The notes: generated by a model from the letters alone, not told the origin. A DNA stretch of 64,000 nt from PALSA-129 sp963842505 (GCA_963842505.1 CAWJGZ010000003.1:62001-126000); one strand, 5' to 3'; counted from the first letter of the stretch, positions 52,746-62,645 are shown. A program made the numbers and translations.

Positions 52746-54824
52746 ATGAAACGAATCGTCCTGGCAACTGTGTTTCTGACTTCCGCTGCGGCAGCGGGGA
52801 CCTTCACGCTGGAACAGGTTCTCTCGGCGCCGTTTCCCTCTGAGGTGACGGCCGCACCGGGCGGCGCCAAGGTGGCGTGGCTGCTGAATGAGCGCGGCGC
52901 GCGCAACGTGTGGGTGGCTGCGGCGCCCGATTACAAAGGAATCCGGCTCACTTCCTATACCAATGACGACGGGCAGGATGTCGGTCAACTGCATTGGACG
53001 CCCGATGGACACTCGGTAGTCTATGTGCGCGGCGGGGACTTGGAATTTCTGGGCCGCCCCGATCCGAATCCGGCCGCCAATACCGAGGGAGTGGAGCAGG
53101 CCATCTGGATCGCGGCTCTGGGTGAGGCGCCGCGCCGCATCGCCGTGGGCCATTCACCGGCGATTTCACCTAAGGGAGACATCCTGGCGTTTCTGCGCGC
53201 GGGCCAGATTTTTGTGGCCCCGCTGGCGGGCGCCGAACGGCCCAGCCAACTCATCCACGCGCGGGCGGGCGTGACAGCGCGGGACCTGGCATGGTCGCCC
53301 GACGGGTCGAAGCTGGCTTTTGTTAGCGATCGCGCGAACCATAGTTTCATCGCGGTTTATGACGTGGCCGGGAAGTCGCTCTCGTACATGGATCCGTCGG
53401 TGGATCGCGACTCCAACCCGGCATGGTCGCCGGACGGCAAGCAGATCGCCTTCATGCGAACACTGGCGGCGGCGCGCGCGGGCCAGGGCAGCGATAGATC
53501 CCGGCGCTCCGGCGAGCCGTGGACCATCCGCGTGGCCTCGGTGACGGATGGCGCCGGCCGCCAGATCTGGAAGGCCGACGAGGGACCGGGCAGCGTGTTT
53601 CACGCCATCGTGTCGGAGAGCCAGATGTATTGGGCGGCGGGTGGCCGCATCGTGTTCCCGTGGGAAAAGACCGGCTGGCAGCACTTGTACTCGGTTGCCG
53701 TGGAAGGCGGTGCGGCTACGCTCCTGACGCCCGGCGAATTTGAAGTGGAGCATGTCGCCTTTTCCGAGGACCGCAAAGAGTTGGTGTTTTCGTCCAACCA
53801 GGATGATATCGACCGGCGGCACATCTGGCGGGTTGCCGCGGCTGGCGGTCCGCCGCAAGCCGTCACCACGGGCGAAGGCCTGGAATGGTCTCCGGTTTTC
53901 GCGGGCGGTGCGGTGGCGTTTCTGCATGCCGATGCGCGGAATCCGGCGCGGGCCGCCATACAAATAGCAGGCCAGACTAAAGACCTGGCGCCGGATTCGA
54001 TCCCGCCGGATTTCCCGGCGAGTTCGCTGGTGGTGCCGCAGCAGGTCATCTACAGCGCCTCCGACGGCATGAAGATCCACGGCCAGCTTTTTCTGCCGCC
54101 CGACAGCACGCCGGGGAAGCGCCATCCGGCGCTGGTCTTCATGCACGGCGGATCGCGGCGCCAGATGCTCCTGGGCTGGCACTACATGGATTACTACAAC
54201 AACGCTTACGGTATGAACCAGTACCTGGCGAGCCTGGGCTACGTGGTGCTCGCGATTAATTACCGCAGTGGCATAGGATACGGGACGGATTTTCGCGAGG
54301 TCATCAACCAGGGCCCGTCGGGCGCCAGCGAGTACCACGACGTGGAAGGCGCCGGCCTCTATTTGCGCGGCCGCGCCGACGTGGACGCGGCGCACATCGG
54401 CCTGTGGGGCGGATCGTATGGAGGATACCTGACGGCCATGGGGCTCTCCCGCGGTTCCGATCTGTTCGCGGCGGGAGTGGATTTCCACGGTGTGCACGAT
54501 TGGAGCACGCGTGTTGGCGGCGGGCCTAATGCCGCGGCGGAGTCAATGCCGGACGCAGTACGGCAGGAAGCGGCGCGCCTGGCGTACGAATCGTCACCCA
54601 TGGCGTCGGTGAAGACGTGGCGCTCGCCGGTCTTGCTGATTCACGGCGACGACGACCGCAACGTGAATTTCTCCGAGACCGTGAACCTGGTGGCCGCGTT
54701 GCGGCAGCAGGGCGTGTACTTCGAGCAATTGATCATCCCTGACGAGATCCACGGTTTCCTGCGGCATGGGTCGTGGCTGCTGGCATACCACCGGACGGTG
54801 GATTTCTTCAAGCGGAAACTGTAA
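52746..54824 (+). CDS. Secreted S9-family peptidase, DPP IV-like
   Basis: A 692-residue protein with Sec leader MKRIVLATVFLTSAAAAG. The propeller blades (AWSPDGSKLAF, AWSPDGKQIAF) extend to about residue 430. The hydrolase domain has HGGSRRQMLLGWHYMDYY, GLWGGSYGGYLT with the catalytic serine near residue 557, an aspartate in HGDDDRNVNF near 635, and a histidine in PDEIHGFLRHG near 669. It is a more distant relative of the other two S9 enzymes here. It likely removes short peptides from the N-terminus of extracellular polypeptides. Confidence 0.93.
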   Translation: MKRIVLATVFLTSAAAAGTFTLEQVLSAPFPSEVTAAPGGAKVAWLLNERGARNVWVAAAPDYKGIRLTSYTNDDGQDVGQLHWTPDGHSVVYVRGGDLEFLGRPDPNPAANTEGVEQAIWIAALGEAPRRIAVGHSPAISPKGDILAFLRAGQIFVAPLAGAERPSQLIHARAGVTARDLAWSPDGSKLAFVSDRANHSFIAVYDVAGKSLSYMDPSVDRDSNPAWSPDGKQIAFMRTLAAARAGQGSDRSRRSGEPWTIRVASVTDGAGRQIWKADEGPGSVFHAIVSESQMYWAAGGRIVFPWEKTGWQHLYSVAVEGGAATLLTPGEFEVEHVAFSEDRKELVFSSNQDDIDRRHIWRVAAAGGPPQAVTTGEGLEWSPVFAGGAVAFLHADARNPARAAIQIAGQTKDLAPDSIPPDFPASSLVVPQQVIYSASDGMKIHGQLFLPPDSTPGKRHPALVFMHGGSRRQMLLGWHYMDYYNNAYGMNQYLASLGYVVLAINYRSGIGYGTDFREVINQGPSGASEYHDVEGAGLYLRGRADVDAAHIGLWGGSYGGYLTAMGLSRGSDLFAAGVDFHGVHDWSTRVGGGPNAAAESMPDAVRQEAARLAYESSPMASVKTWRSPVLLIHGDDDRNVNFSETVNLVAALRQQGVYFEQLIIPDEIHGFLRHGSWLLAYHRTVDFFKRKL

Positions 54825-54825
54825 A

Positions 54826-54841
54826 GCGGCGGCTTCGCCGC
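54826..54841. terminator. Short bidirectional terminator-like hairpin
   Basis: Stem GCGGCG/CGCCGC with loop GCTT, in the 33-bp gap between convergent S9 peptidase and threonine dehydratase genes. Confidence 0.5.
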
Positions 54842-54857
54842 GCCGAAAGTTGCGCCG

Positions 54858-55820
54858 CTACCTGCTCGTCAGCGTCTCCGCGAACACCTCGGTGTCCACG
54901 TTTCCGCCGGATAGAATCACCGCCACTCGCCGGCCCTGCATGCGGTCTCGCTCCTGGAGCAGTGCCGCCAGCGCAGCCGCGCCGGCGCCTTCGGCCGCAT
55001 TGTGGGTGTCGGAAAAAAGGTGCCGCATCGCACTCCGGATCTCGTCCTCCTCCACCGTAGCCACGCGGCTGACACCACCGAGAATGATCTCGAGTGCCTC
55101 CGGGTCCGGCACGCGGCACGCTATGCCGTCGGCAATGGTCTGCCCGGCATCGGCGGCGATCGGGTAGCCGGCGGCGAATGACTGCGCGTAAGCGGTAGCC
55201 CGGGCGGACACCACGCCGATGACTTCCGTTCGCAGCCCCAGCGCATTGCGCGCCGCTACCGTCCCGCAAATTCCGGATCCCAAACCGATCGGGACATACA
55301 CCGCGTCCAGGTCCGCAACGGCCCCGAACAGTTCCAGCGCATAGCTCGCCACGCCGGCGACTAGCGTGCCGTCGAAGGAGCGGACCAGGTGCAGTTTCTC
55401 AGCCTCCGCTAGTTTGGCCGAATGCTCGTAGGCCTCCTGAAAGTCCCCGCCGTACTCAATCAGTTCCGCACCCAGCGCGCGCATCGCCGCGTTCTTCTCG
55501 CGACTGTTGCCATACGGAACCACGATGACTGGCCGCAGTCCCATGCGGCTCGCTGCGAACGCCACGCTTTGGCCGTGATTTCCGCGAGTTGCCGCGACCA
55601 CCCCGGTCACGTTGGGTTCGCGCTGGCGCAGCGAATCCATATAGACCAGGCCGCCGCGTACCTTGAACGCTCCCACGGGAGTGTGATTCTCGTGCTTTAC
55701 CCAGGTCTCCGCTCCGACGCGGGCGCAGAGCAGCGGCCACCGGATCTGAGGGGTCGGTGGCATGACCCGATGGACAAGTTCCGCCGCGGCCCGGAGCATA
55801 GCGAGCGAAGGCAGGATCAT
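54858..55820 (-). CDS. Threonine/serine dehydratase-like PLP enzyme
   Basis: A 320-residue fold-type II PLP enzyme. The PLP lysine is K53 in NHTPVGAFKVRGG. ATRGNHGQSVA near residue 98 binds substrate, and PIGLGSGICG near 196 gives the glycine-rich phosphate loop. It lacks a C-terminal ACT regulatory domain, as in catabolic threonine dehydratases and serine racemases, so it is not feedback-controlled by isoleucine. It forms 2-oxobutyrate or pyruvate plus ammonia. The gene runs convergently towards the S9 peptidase. Confidence 0.88.
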   Translation of the reverse strand: MILPSLAMLRAAAELVHRVMPPTPQIRWPLLCARVGAETWVKHENHTPVGAFKVRGGLVYMDSLRQREPNVTGVVAATRGNHGQSVAFAASRMGLRPVIVVPYGNSREKNAAMRALGAELIEYGGDFQEAYEHSAKLAEAEKLHLVRSFDGTLVAGVASYALELFGAVADLDAVYVPIGLGSGICGTVAARNALGLRTEVIGVVSARATAYAQSFAAGYPIAADAGQTIADGIACRVPDPEALEIILGGVSRVATVEEDEIRSAMRHLFSDTHNAAEGAGAAALAALLQERDRMQGRRVAVILSGGNVDTEVFAETLTSR

Positions 55821-55975
55821 AACGTCGTCAGTGATTCACCCATCGGGCTAATCATACTACCGATCCGTCGCCCAACGGCCAATCTGCCCGCCTGGATGTC
55901 TGGAACAATCTTGCCGGGCGCCTGATCGCACATTACTGCCGCGTACGAAGCATCCGTAACACGCAGTCTCATGAT

Positions 55976-56012
55976 GCGGCCGTCAGTAGGCGTTGAGCTG
56001 ACTGACGGCCGC
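55976..56012 (-). terminator. Strong hairpin after TonB receptor gene
   Basis: A perfect 12-bp stem GCGGCCGTCAGT/ACTGACGGCCGC with a 13-base loop, ten bases past the receptor stop codon. A likely transcription terminator, though no T-run follows. Confidence 0.65.
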
Positions 56013-56021
56013 GTACTTACC

Positions 56022-59000
56022 TCAGAAATCCAGACGCAGGGTAAGCTGGACCGTGCGGGGCGTCCCCGCCGCCGTCAAGGTCCCGAACTGCCCGCTGCTC
56101 ATGACCGCCGAGTTAGAGGACGCCAGGAAGTTGGTGTGGTTCATGACGTTAAAGAAATCCGCCCGGAAAGTGAGCCCTATCCTTTCGGCGTGAAGTGGGA
56201 ACCTCTTGGCAAGAGTCGTGTCGAGGTTGACTGCGCCGGGCAAGCGGTAGGCGTTTCGCGGAGAGTCGCCGACCACCCCCGGGGGCGCGCAACCGGAGTT
56301 CACGTTCACACCGGACGCCGACGCGTAACCCGGGCAGATGGGGTTGCCCGCCACTTTGCCGAAGTAGGCTGGACTAAACCAGTTGTACGGACTACCCTGG
56401 TTCAACTGCAAAGGGCCGCTCATTTGAATGTTGGGACGGTCATTAAGGGTATCGAAACCGCTGAAATCCACGCTGTGGTTGGCGTAAACCGTAAATGGCT
56501 GGCCAGTGACAATGGAATTGACCGCCGAAATCCGCCATCCGGCGACCAGTTGGTTCAAGACGCCGTGCGCGCCACCCAGGTATTTCTGCCCCGCGCCGAA
56601 AGGCAGGCTCAGCACGAAGTAATTCAGCAGCTTCTGCCGCTGATCGTTCGAACTGTTGGCGCGCTCCTCAGGCATTAGGAAGCGGCTCACGGGCATATTC
56701 TGATCGAAGCTATTGGTAGTCCAGGCGCTGCCGTCGTCGATTGCATGGCTCCAGTTGTAGGAGCTCACGAGATCGACCAGTTTACCGGTGTGTACTTTGG
56801 CAGTGATCACAAGCCCGCCGTAGATCGAATTGACCTGGAAATTGGCGATTCGCGACGAACCGAATTCCGGATAGGGAAAAAACTCAGAGTTAGGGGCCTG
56901 GTTTCCGCGGTATCCCGGATTGTTGATAACCGGGACGGCCTGGTTAGGATTCACATAATCGCCAATGTGATGTCCGGCCGAACCGATGTAACTCACGTCA
57001 AGCGAAACCTTGCTCACGATTTGCCGCTGGATACCTAGGTTGTAATTATAGGCGTACGCGCTGGGACAATCTTCGGTTAGCCCATAGAAGTTGAGGAGGC
57101 CGACAGCGGGCGCGCCGGGCGCCTGCGTGGTACGCGAAATGAACGGAACGTTCAAGTTGAACGCATAATTCCAGCCGTAGCCGGCCGCCGGCTGTGTGGT
57201 GCCGGCCTGCTGGGTAATGGTGTAGTTCCAGGGGGCGGCGATCGACTGGTTGACGGTCACATTGTTATATACCTCGTCATATGAGATGCGGAAGCCCCCG
57301 CGGATCACTGTCTTGCCGTCTTTCAGAATCCCAGAGCCGAACTCCGGCGTGTAGGCAAAGCCAACGATCGGCGCAAAATTCTTAGTGTCGTGGATATACC
57401 CTGCACGCGGCAACGTGAATGGCACCTGTGTGTAGTAGATGGAGCCGGGACCTGTCAAGGCGGGATTGATCTGGAGGAGCTGGTTGGTGTCAACCTTTAC
57501 GGGCCCCCATCCGTCTAGAAAATTCGTGCCGCGATTCGATTTTTCAACAATCGCGGACGGATATTCATAGCGCACCCCGATGTTCAGCGTGAGATTGGGC
57601 TTCAGTTTGATATCGTCCTGGAAGTAGAAAGCAAACGGGTAGCGGTACCAGTAGGCGAGCGACGTGCCATTCAGTATTGAAGAGCTGCTCAATAACGATT
57701 GGCCCGCGCAGGTGGCGCACGTTCCGGCGAAATTCGCGAAGCTGGTGAACGAGAGGCTTCCGGTCACCCCGGCATCGTTGAGCCGCTTGGTTTCTTCTCG
57801 CCGAGCGTCAGCGCCTATTTTGAAGGTGTGTCGCGACCAGCCGAACGGCCGCAGCTTGGTGATGTTTAAGTACGAATCGTAAACACTGATGACCTGGATC
57901 TGCGGCAAGCTCGCGGCGTCACTACGACCTGTAAATCCGGTGATACTGAACGACGGAATGCCGCTGGCCTCCTTGTCCGTGGCGCCGTCCACCACCCCGG
58001 GCACCCCGGGCAGGTAGGTCTGAGCGTTTAAACCATAGTCCTGTGCCAGCATGTTGACGTCGGAGCGCGACGACCCCGCGCGCACCTCGGCAATGAAAGT
58101 CGGCGAGAAGACGTGCGTGTCCGAAAACATCCAACTCTGCGCGCCCGGCTTGCTGGTGTAGCCGCCAACGGTCGGCAGTGAGCCCGGAATTATCGAGTCG
58201 CCATGGTAATAGATGTAATGGGCACTGAACTTGTTCTTGTCCGAGAACTGGTGGTCGATCCGGGTCAGGTACGTGTTATCGACATTCGTGCTGTTCGCGT
58301 TGAAGACTACATTCGCCGTACCCGCCGCCGCGCCGGCCACATTCGGCGACGGATAGAACTGTACCAGGTTTGCCGCTATCGGATCGAGGATAGTCGCGCG
58401 CTGGGCGGCTGTGGGTACTACCGCGGTGGATACGGCGGGGTTGACCAGGTGCTGCGATTCCCAACTGAAAAAGAAGAAGGTCTTGTCCTTGCGGATCGGG
58501 CCGCCGATTGTGCCGCCGAACTGGTTCTGCCGCAATGCAGGTTTGACGCCATTGAGCGCGTTCTGGAAGTAATTGTCCGCCTGCAGATCGTTGTTGCGAA
58601 GGAACTCGAAGGCGCTTCCATGGAACACGTCTGTGCCGTTTTTGGTGATGACGTTAACCTGCGCTCCGGTCCCGCGTCCTGTGTCGGCGGGCGCCACAGT
58701 GGTGGTCACACTGAATTCGCTCACCGCATCGGCGATGCGGTAATTATTGATCACTGAGTCCGACTGCCGGCTCATGTTGTTGATGCCGTCGATCAACTCG
58801 TTCATGGCGCCGGTGCGGGCGCCGGCGGTTGATATGCTGTTGGATCCCGATTGACTTCCCGTCGCTGCCTGCGTGGCGCCCGGTGTCAACAGCCAGAAGC
58901 TGTCGAACGTCCGGTTAATCACGGGAAGGGATTCAACCGATGAGGGCGCGATATCCGCGCCGGTGGAAATCTTCTCGGGCTCGATAAGCGCGTTGACTCC

Positions 59001-59354
59001 GCCGTTAACCTCCACCACCTGAGTCACTTGGCCGAGTTCGAGCTGTGCGTCATAAGAAACGATCTGATCCAGGAGGACGTTGATGTTTTTTACGTCCACT
59101 TTGCGGAAGCCGGGCACTTGCACGGTCATTTCGAACGTGCCCGGGGCTAGCTCCAAGAACTGATAAAAACCATTCCCATCCGTGGTTGCTTTCACAAGAC
59201 TGCCAGTCTGCACGGATCGGAGCACGAGATCCGCACCGGGAATGACCTTTCCCGTCGGGTCCTTCACGTAGCCTTTAATGGCCCCCGTGTTGGCTGCTTC
59301 AATTGCCAAAACGGCCAAAAGCAGCAGCAAAAACCCCCACACTGCCCTTCGCAT
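56022..59354 (-). CDS. TonB-dependent receptor, Oar-like, with carboxypeptidase-regulatory domain
   Basis: A 1110-residue outer-membrane protein. A Sec signal (residues 1-20) precedes an N-terminal beta-sandwich: AIKGYVKDPTGKVIPGADLV, then YQFLELAPGTFEMTVQVPGF. A plug region near 110-230 contains VIEPEK-like ALIEPEKISTGADI and NVITKNGTDVFHG. A long beta-barrel ends in LRLDF with the C-terminal phenylalanine needed for BAM insertion. Members are abundant in acidobacteria and are thought to import or bind oligosaccharides, peptides or adhesins; the substrate is unknown. AAAGGAG lies ten bases before the ATG. Confidence 0.95.
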   Translation of the reverse strand: MRRAVWGFLLLLLAVLAIEAANTGAIKGYVKDPTGKVIPGADLVLRSVQTGSLVKATTDGNGFYQFLELAPGTFEMTVQVPGFRKVDVKNINVLLDQIVSYDAQLELGQVTQVVEVNGGVNALIEPEKISTGADIAPSSVESLPVINRTFDSFWLLTPGATQAATGSQSGSNSISTAGARTGAMNELIDGINNMSRQSDSVINNYRIADAVSEFSVTTTVAPADTGRGTGAQVNVITKNGTDVFHGSAFEFLRNNDLQADNYFQNALNGVKPALRQNQFGGTIGGPIRKDKTFFFFSWESQHLVNPAVSTAVVPTAAQRATILDPIAANLVQFYPSPNVAGAAAGTANVVFNANSTNVDNTYLTRIDHQFSDKNKFSAHYIYYHGDSIIPGSLPTVGGYTSKPGAQSWMFSDTHVFSPTFIAEVRAGSSRSDVNMLAQDYGLNAQTYLPGVPGVVDGATDKEASGIPSFSITGFTGRSDAASLPQIQVISVYDSYLNITKLRPFGWSRHTFKIGADARREETKRLNDAGVTGSLSFTSFANFAGTCATCAGQSLLSSSSILNGTSLAYWYRYPFAFYFQDDIKLKPNLTLNIGVRYEYPSAIVEKSNRGTNFLDGWGPVKVDTNQLLQINPALTGPGSIYYTQVPFTLPRAGYIHDTKNFAPIVGFAYTPEFGSGILKDGKTVIRGGFRISYDEVYNNVTVNQSIAAPWNYTITQQAGTTQPAAGYGWNYAFNLNVPFISRTTQAPGAPAVGLLNFYGLTEDCPSAYAYNYNLGIQRQIVSKVSLDVSYIGSAGHHIGDYVNPNQAVPVINNPGYRGNQAPNSEFFPYPEFGSSRIANFQVNSIYGGLVITAKVHTGKLVDLVSSYNWSHAIDDGSAWTTNSFDQNMPVSRFLMPEERANSSNDQRQKLLNYFVLSLPFGAGQKYLGGAHGVLNQLVAGWRISAVNSIVTGQPFTVYANHSVDFSGFDTLNDRPNIQMSGPLQLNQGSPYNWFSPAYFGKVAGNPICPGYASASGVNVNSGCAPPGVVGDSPRNAYRLPGAVNLDTTLAKRFPLHAERIGLTFRADFFNVMNHTNFLASSNSAVMSSGQFGTLTAAGTPRTVQLTLRLDF

Positions 59355-59853
59355 ACCGTAAAGACTCCTTTGTATTATGATTTAAATGAATAGTCACACC
59401 CGCCAGAACATGTGTCAAGCGCATTTTCTTCAGCCGCACTTATCGGCGTGATCGATGACTGTGAATCCGCCGGGAGCGGCATTTTGCTCCCACCGGGACA
59501 ATGACGCGCCTAAACATGCCATTTCTGGCTCTTTCCGGCACTAAAAGATAGATCAATATAAAATGCTGATTTGCAGGTTGATGGTGTCCGTCGCCGCGCG
59601 GCCAGTTACAACTTACTGGTAATTATTTCCGGACGGGGAATGCTGATCGGGAGTTCAACACGCTGCATGGTTTCGTTTCCCGGCGTTTTAGCCGTTGACG
59701 GTATCGGCCCGGTGTGTTGATCTGCCGCAAGCCGCATCGCGGAGATCGTCGTTACGCTGCGGGCGGGAATACCGTACGCACAGTTTGAATGGGCTGCAAG
59801 GAAAGCGGCCCAGCATCCATGGCTGAAACCGCGCAATAATCTAAAAGAGCGAC
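59355..59853. other. Divergent intergenic region
   Basis: About 500 bp without a supported gene. It holds the receptor promoter candidate at 59390-59418 and a GGGAGC/GCTCCC hairpin at 59472-59491. Confidence 0.55.
59390..59418 (-). promoter_or_regulatory. Candidate promoter of TonB receptor gene
   Basis: A consensus -35 TTGACA (59413-59418), 17-bp spacer and weak -10 GACTAT (59390-59395), giving a short leader before the ATG at 59354. Confidence 0.45.
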
Positions 59854-60312
59854 ATGCCAGGCAGCCGACCGGAAATGGGTGTCGAAGTCCGCAAACCGCG
59901 AACGGATGCGGAATTCGATCTGTACTACAATTTGCGTTGGCATATCCTGCGCGAACCGTGGACCCCCCAAAAGGAGTCCGGCCGCGACGAATTGGAAGAC
60001 GGCGCCGTCCACCTGATGGCTTGGTTCGGCCAGCGGCTGGTCGGCGTGGGACGTCTGCACTTTAATTCCACTGAAGAGGCGCAGGTTCGCTACATGGCGG
60101 TGGAAGAGGATTGCCGGGGGAAAGGCGCCGGCGGCGCCATCTTGCGCGAGTTGGAAAGACATGCCGTGGAACGGGGCGCCACGCGAATCGTGCTGAACGC
60201 GCGGCAGGGGGCGGTGGATTTTTACCGGCACCACGGCTACGCCATTATCCGGCACGTCGGCACGCTCTTCGGCATCGAGCACTGGGAAATGCACAAGACC
60301 CTTGCGCCATAA
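59854..60312 (+). CDS. GNAT-family N-acetyltransferase
   Basis: A 152-residue acetyltransferase. The acetyl-CoA motif A spans QVRYMAVEEDCRGKGAGGAI (Arg/Gln-x-x-Gly-x-Gly/Ala type loop RGKGAGG) near residues 72-91. The following helix ERHAVERGATRIVLNA and strand AVDFYRHHGYAIIRHVG are typical of the ElaA-like subgroup. It transfers an acetyl group from acetyl-CoA to an unidentified amine in the cytoplasm. No operon partner is apparent; the next gene on the strand begins 148 bp later. Confidence 0.88.
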   Translation: MPGSRPEMGVEVRKPRTDAEFDLYYNLRWHILREPWTPQKESGRDELEDGAVHLMAWFGQRLVGVGRLHFNSTEEAQVRYMAVEEDCRGKGAGGAILRELERHAVERGATRIVLNARQGAVDFYRHHGYAIIRHVGTLFGIEHWEMHKTLAP

Positions 60313-60367
60313 TCCCTCCCCTAGATTTTCATCGGTTCCGTCGATAACCTAGCGTTACATAAGACAA

Positions 60368-60398
60368 TTGGACCAATCCATCCCAAACCGGTTAACAT
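60368..60398 (+). promoter_or_regulatory. Weak candidate promoter of ornithine cyclodeaminase-like gene
   Basis: TTGGAC (60368-60373) with TTAACA (60392-60397) 18 bp downstream, or TAACAT one base further. Boxes are weak. Confidence 0.3.
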
Positions 60399-60460
60399 AG
60401 TTTCGGCGTGATTTCCCCCCGGTCTCGGAACATGCGATCAGGCGGGTTCTTGGGTGACCC

Positions 60461-61441
60461 ATGTTGATTCTTACGCGAAGTCAGATCGCCGCGCTGCTGA
60501 AATTCGACGATTATGTGGCCATGGTCGAAGATGCCTTCCGCTCGCATGCGGAAGGCCGCTCCCTGCGCCCCGCCCTGATGCACGTGAATGCTCCGGAGGG
60601 CGAGTTCCACATCAAGGCCGGCGGCCTGTTGGACCCGGAGCCCTATTTCGCGCTGAAAGCCAATGGCGGGTTCTTCCGCAATCGCGAAAGGTACGGCCTG
60701 CCCAACATCCAAGGCATGGTGATCCTGGCCAGCGCGGCTGATGGACGCCCGCTGGCGGTGATGGACTCGATGGAGATCACCATCCAGCGCACCGGCGCAG
60801 CCACGGCAATAGCGGCCCGCCACCTGGCGCGTCCCGAGTCGCAGGTCTGCACCATCTGCGGGTGCGGCAACCAGGGACGCATCCAATTGCGAGCTATGGC
60901 GCACGCGCTGCCCATCCGCAAGGCGCTGGTGTTCGACGTGGAAACCGGAAAGCTGGCCGCCTTCGCGGCCGCCGCGAGCGCCGAATTGGGCATCCCGGTG
61001 GTCCCGGCTTCCGACCTCAAGTCCGCTCTCGCCCAGAGCGATGTCTGTGTGACATCGACACCGTCCCGCAAGTACTTCATCCGCCGGGAGGACGTGCCAC
61101 CCGGCATGTTCCTGGCGGCGGTGGGCGCCGACAGCCCCGATAAACAGGAACTCGATCCGCAACTCGTGGCCGCCGCTTCGGTCTTCGGTGACCTGCTGGA
61201 CCAATGTGCGTCGGTCGGCGAGTTCCACCACGCGCTCGAGCAGGGGCTGGTAACCCGCGCGGACTTCCGCGGCGAACTGGGCGAGCTCGTAACCGGCCGT
61301 AAGCCGGGCCGTACCGCGCCCGGCGAAATCACCATCTACGATTCCACCGGTACGGCGTTGCAGGATGCCGCCGGAGCAGTGGCCGCCTACCAGCGTGCGA
61401 AGGCTACGGGCACGGGCACGTCGATCGATCTGGCTGAATAG
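60461..61441 (+). CDS. Ornithine cyclodeaminase / mu-crystallin family enzyme
   Basis: A 326-residue protein of the OCD/mu-crystallin family. N-terminal SQIAALLKFDDYVAMVEDAF and the substrate-region lysine in HIKAGGLL are followed by KANGGFF. The Rossmann fold is CTICGCGNQGRIQLRAM near residue 130. VTSTPSRKYFIRREDVPPGMFLAAVGADSPDKQELD contains the conserved GADSPDKxEL segment of the family. Members deaminate ornithine to proline or reduce/oxidise imino acids such as alanine with NAD(H). Its location among amino-acid enzymes supports imino-acid or amino-acid catabolism. Confidence 0.9.
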   Translation: MLILTRSQIAALLKFDDYVAMVEDAFRSHAEGRSLRPALMHVNAPEGEFHIKAGGLLDPEPYFALKANGGFFRNRERYGLPNIQGMVILASAADGRPLAVMDSMEITIQRTGAATAIAARHLARPESQVCTICGCGNQGRIQLRAMAHALPIRKALVFDVETGKLAAFAAAASAELGIPVVPASDLKSALAQSDVCVTSTPSRKYFIRREDVPPGMFLAAVGADSPDKQELDPQLVAAASVFGDLLDQCASVGEFHHALEQGLVTRADFRGELGELVTGRKPGRTAPGEITIYDSTGTALQDAAGAVAAYQRAKATGTGTSIDLAE

Positions 61442-61519
61442 CCCGCCATCGCGATTACCTGCTGGCCCGGGCCTGGGGCATCACCCCAATGCGATCGTCT
61501 CCGGCGCTCGAGCCTGCCT

Positions 61520-62359
61520 TCATTCCACTCTGCCGATTTTCAACTCGATTACGCGCACCTCCACGTCGCGGTCGCGCAACACGACGGTCGTCTTCCCGTC
61601 GCCGCCCGCCACGATGCTGGCGCCGCCGTATGTCTGGCCTTTCCAGGGGCCGTGCGTCATCTCGCCGACCAGGTCCGTCCCCACCACCGGACATTTCCAT
61701 TCGCCGGCTCGCCGGGTCACCAACCGTTCGAGCGAGAGGCCGTGGTTCGGCCACTTCTCCACTTCCGCCGCCCAGCCATACGGTACCAGCATGAGGTCCG
61801 GCTTCAGTTCGGCTACGCGGCGCGCATACTCGTCGCTGAACGTGTCCGCGCAGATCACCACTCCGATCCGCCCGAACGGCGTCTCCACTGTGTGAATGTC
61901 TTCCGGCCGGCCCGTGGAATAGGGCGGCGTCATCAATTGTGGCAGCACGTTGATCTTGCGGTGTTTCAACAGCAGCTTGCCGCTCTTGTCTACCAAAATC
62001 GCCGAATCGTACAGCCTGTCTCCGTCTTTCTCGTCCAGCCCGATCGAGATCATCATTCCGTACTTTTTCGCCAGCGCGGCAATCCGGTCGCTGTCGGCCC
62101 CGGGGATGGTCGTGGCCATCTGGTGCCCGTCGGGATTCTCCCAGCCAAGTATGGCCGACTCCGGAAACGTGGCGATCTGCGCGCCGGCCTTCTTCGCGTC
62201 TTCCAGCGCATACTCGATCCGCCGGAAGTTGCCCTCCCGGTCGCCGTCAATGCCGAGGATCTGACAGATCGCAATCCGGCAAGTCCGGGTTTGTGCCGGC
62301 GCCATTGCGGCAAGCGCAAAGACCGCTAAGCCAAGAGCCCAGAATCTTCGAACCGGCAT
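61520..62359 (-). CDS. Exported carbon-nitrogen hydrolase (nitrilase fold)
   Basis: A 279-residue protein with a Sec leader (FWALGLAVFALAAMAPAQ). The Glu-Lys-Cys triad is E67 (ATFPESAI), K135 (LLKHRKIN) and C170 (VVICADTFSDE). Such enzymes hydrolyse amides, carbamoyl groups or nitriles. Export is unusual, since most nitrilase-superfamily amidases are cytoplasmic; apolipoprotein N-acyltransferase is membrane-bound, but this protein has only a leader. It is divergent from the serine hydrolase gene at the window end. Confidence 0.88.
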   Translation of the reverse strand: MPVRRFWALGLAVFALAAMAPAQTRTCRIAICQILGIDGDREGNFRRIEYALEDAKKAGAQIATFPESAILGWENPDGHQMATTIPGADSDRIAALAKKYGMMISIGLDEKDGDRLYDSAILVDKSGKLLLKHRKINVLPQLMTPPYSTGRPEDIHTVETPFGRIGVVICADTFSDEYARRVAELKPDLMLVPYGWAAEVEKWPNHGLSLERLVTRRAGEWKCPVVGTDLVGEMTHGPWKGQTYGGASIVAGGDGKTTVVLRDRDVEVRVIELKIGRVE

Positions 62360-62645
62360 TCAGTCAGGACCTCCAAAGACGGCGGCAACTGCGCGACTGC
62401 ACAAATTATAGAGGCAGTCTCCGATTCAATCCAATTGCTAATTTCTGCAATCTCTGATCGGTAATAGCGATTGCATAACGGCCCGGGGACGTGCGGCGCC
62501 GGCTGCGACTCTGGCCGGTTGGCAACCGGAGTAAGCGCCCGCTATGCCTGCGCCGCATGCGGGCCGGTGATAGGAATTCCCGATAAGTTCATCGCCCGGA
62601 ATCGATTTGCCTTCGCTTTCCGCATAAGCGATAATCGGCCCGATC

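Noticed and set aside
59606..59836. 76-codon frame in the gap left of the GNAT gene
   Set aside because: No ribosome site or family features; it looks like chance open frame.
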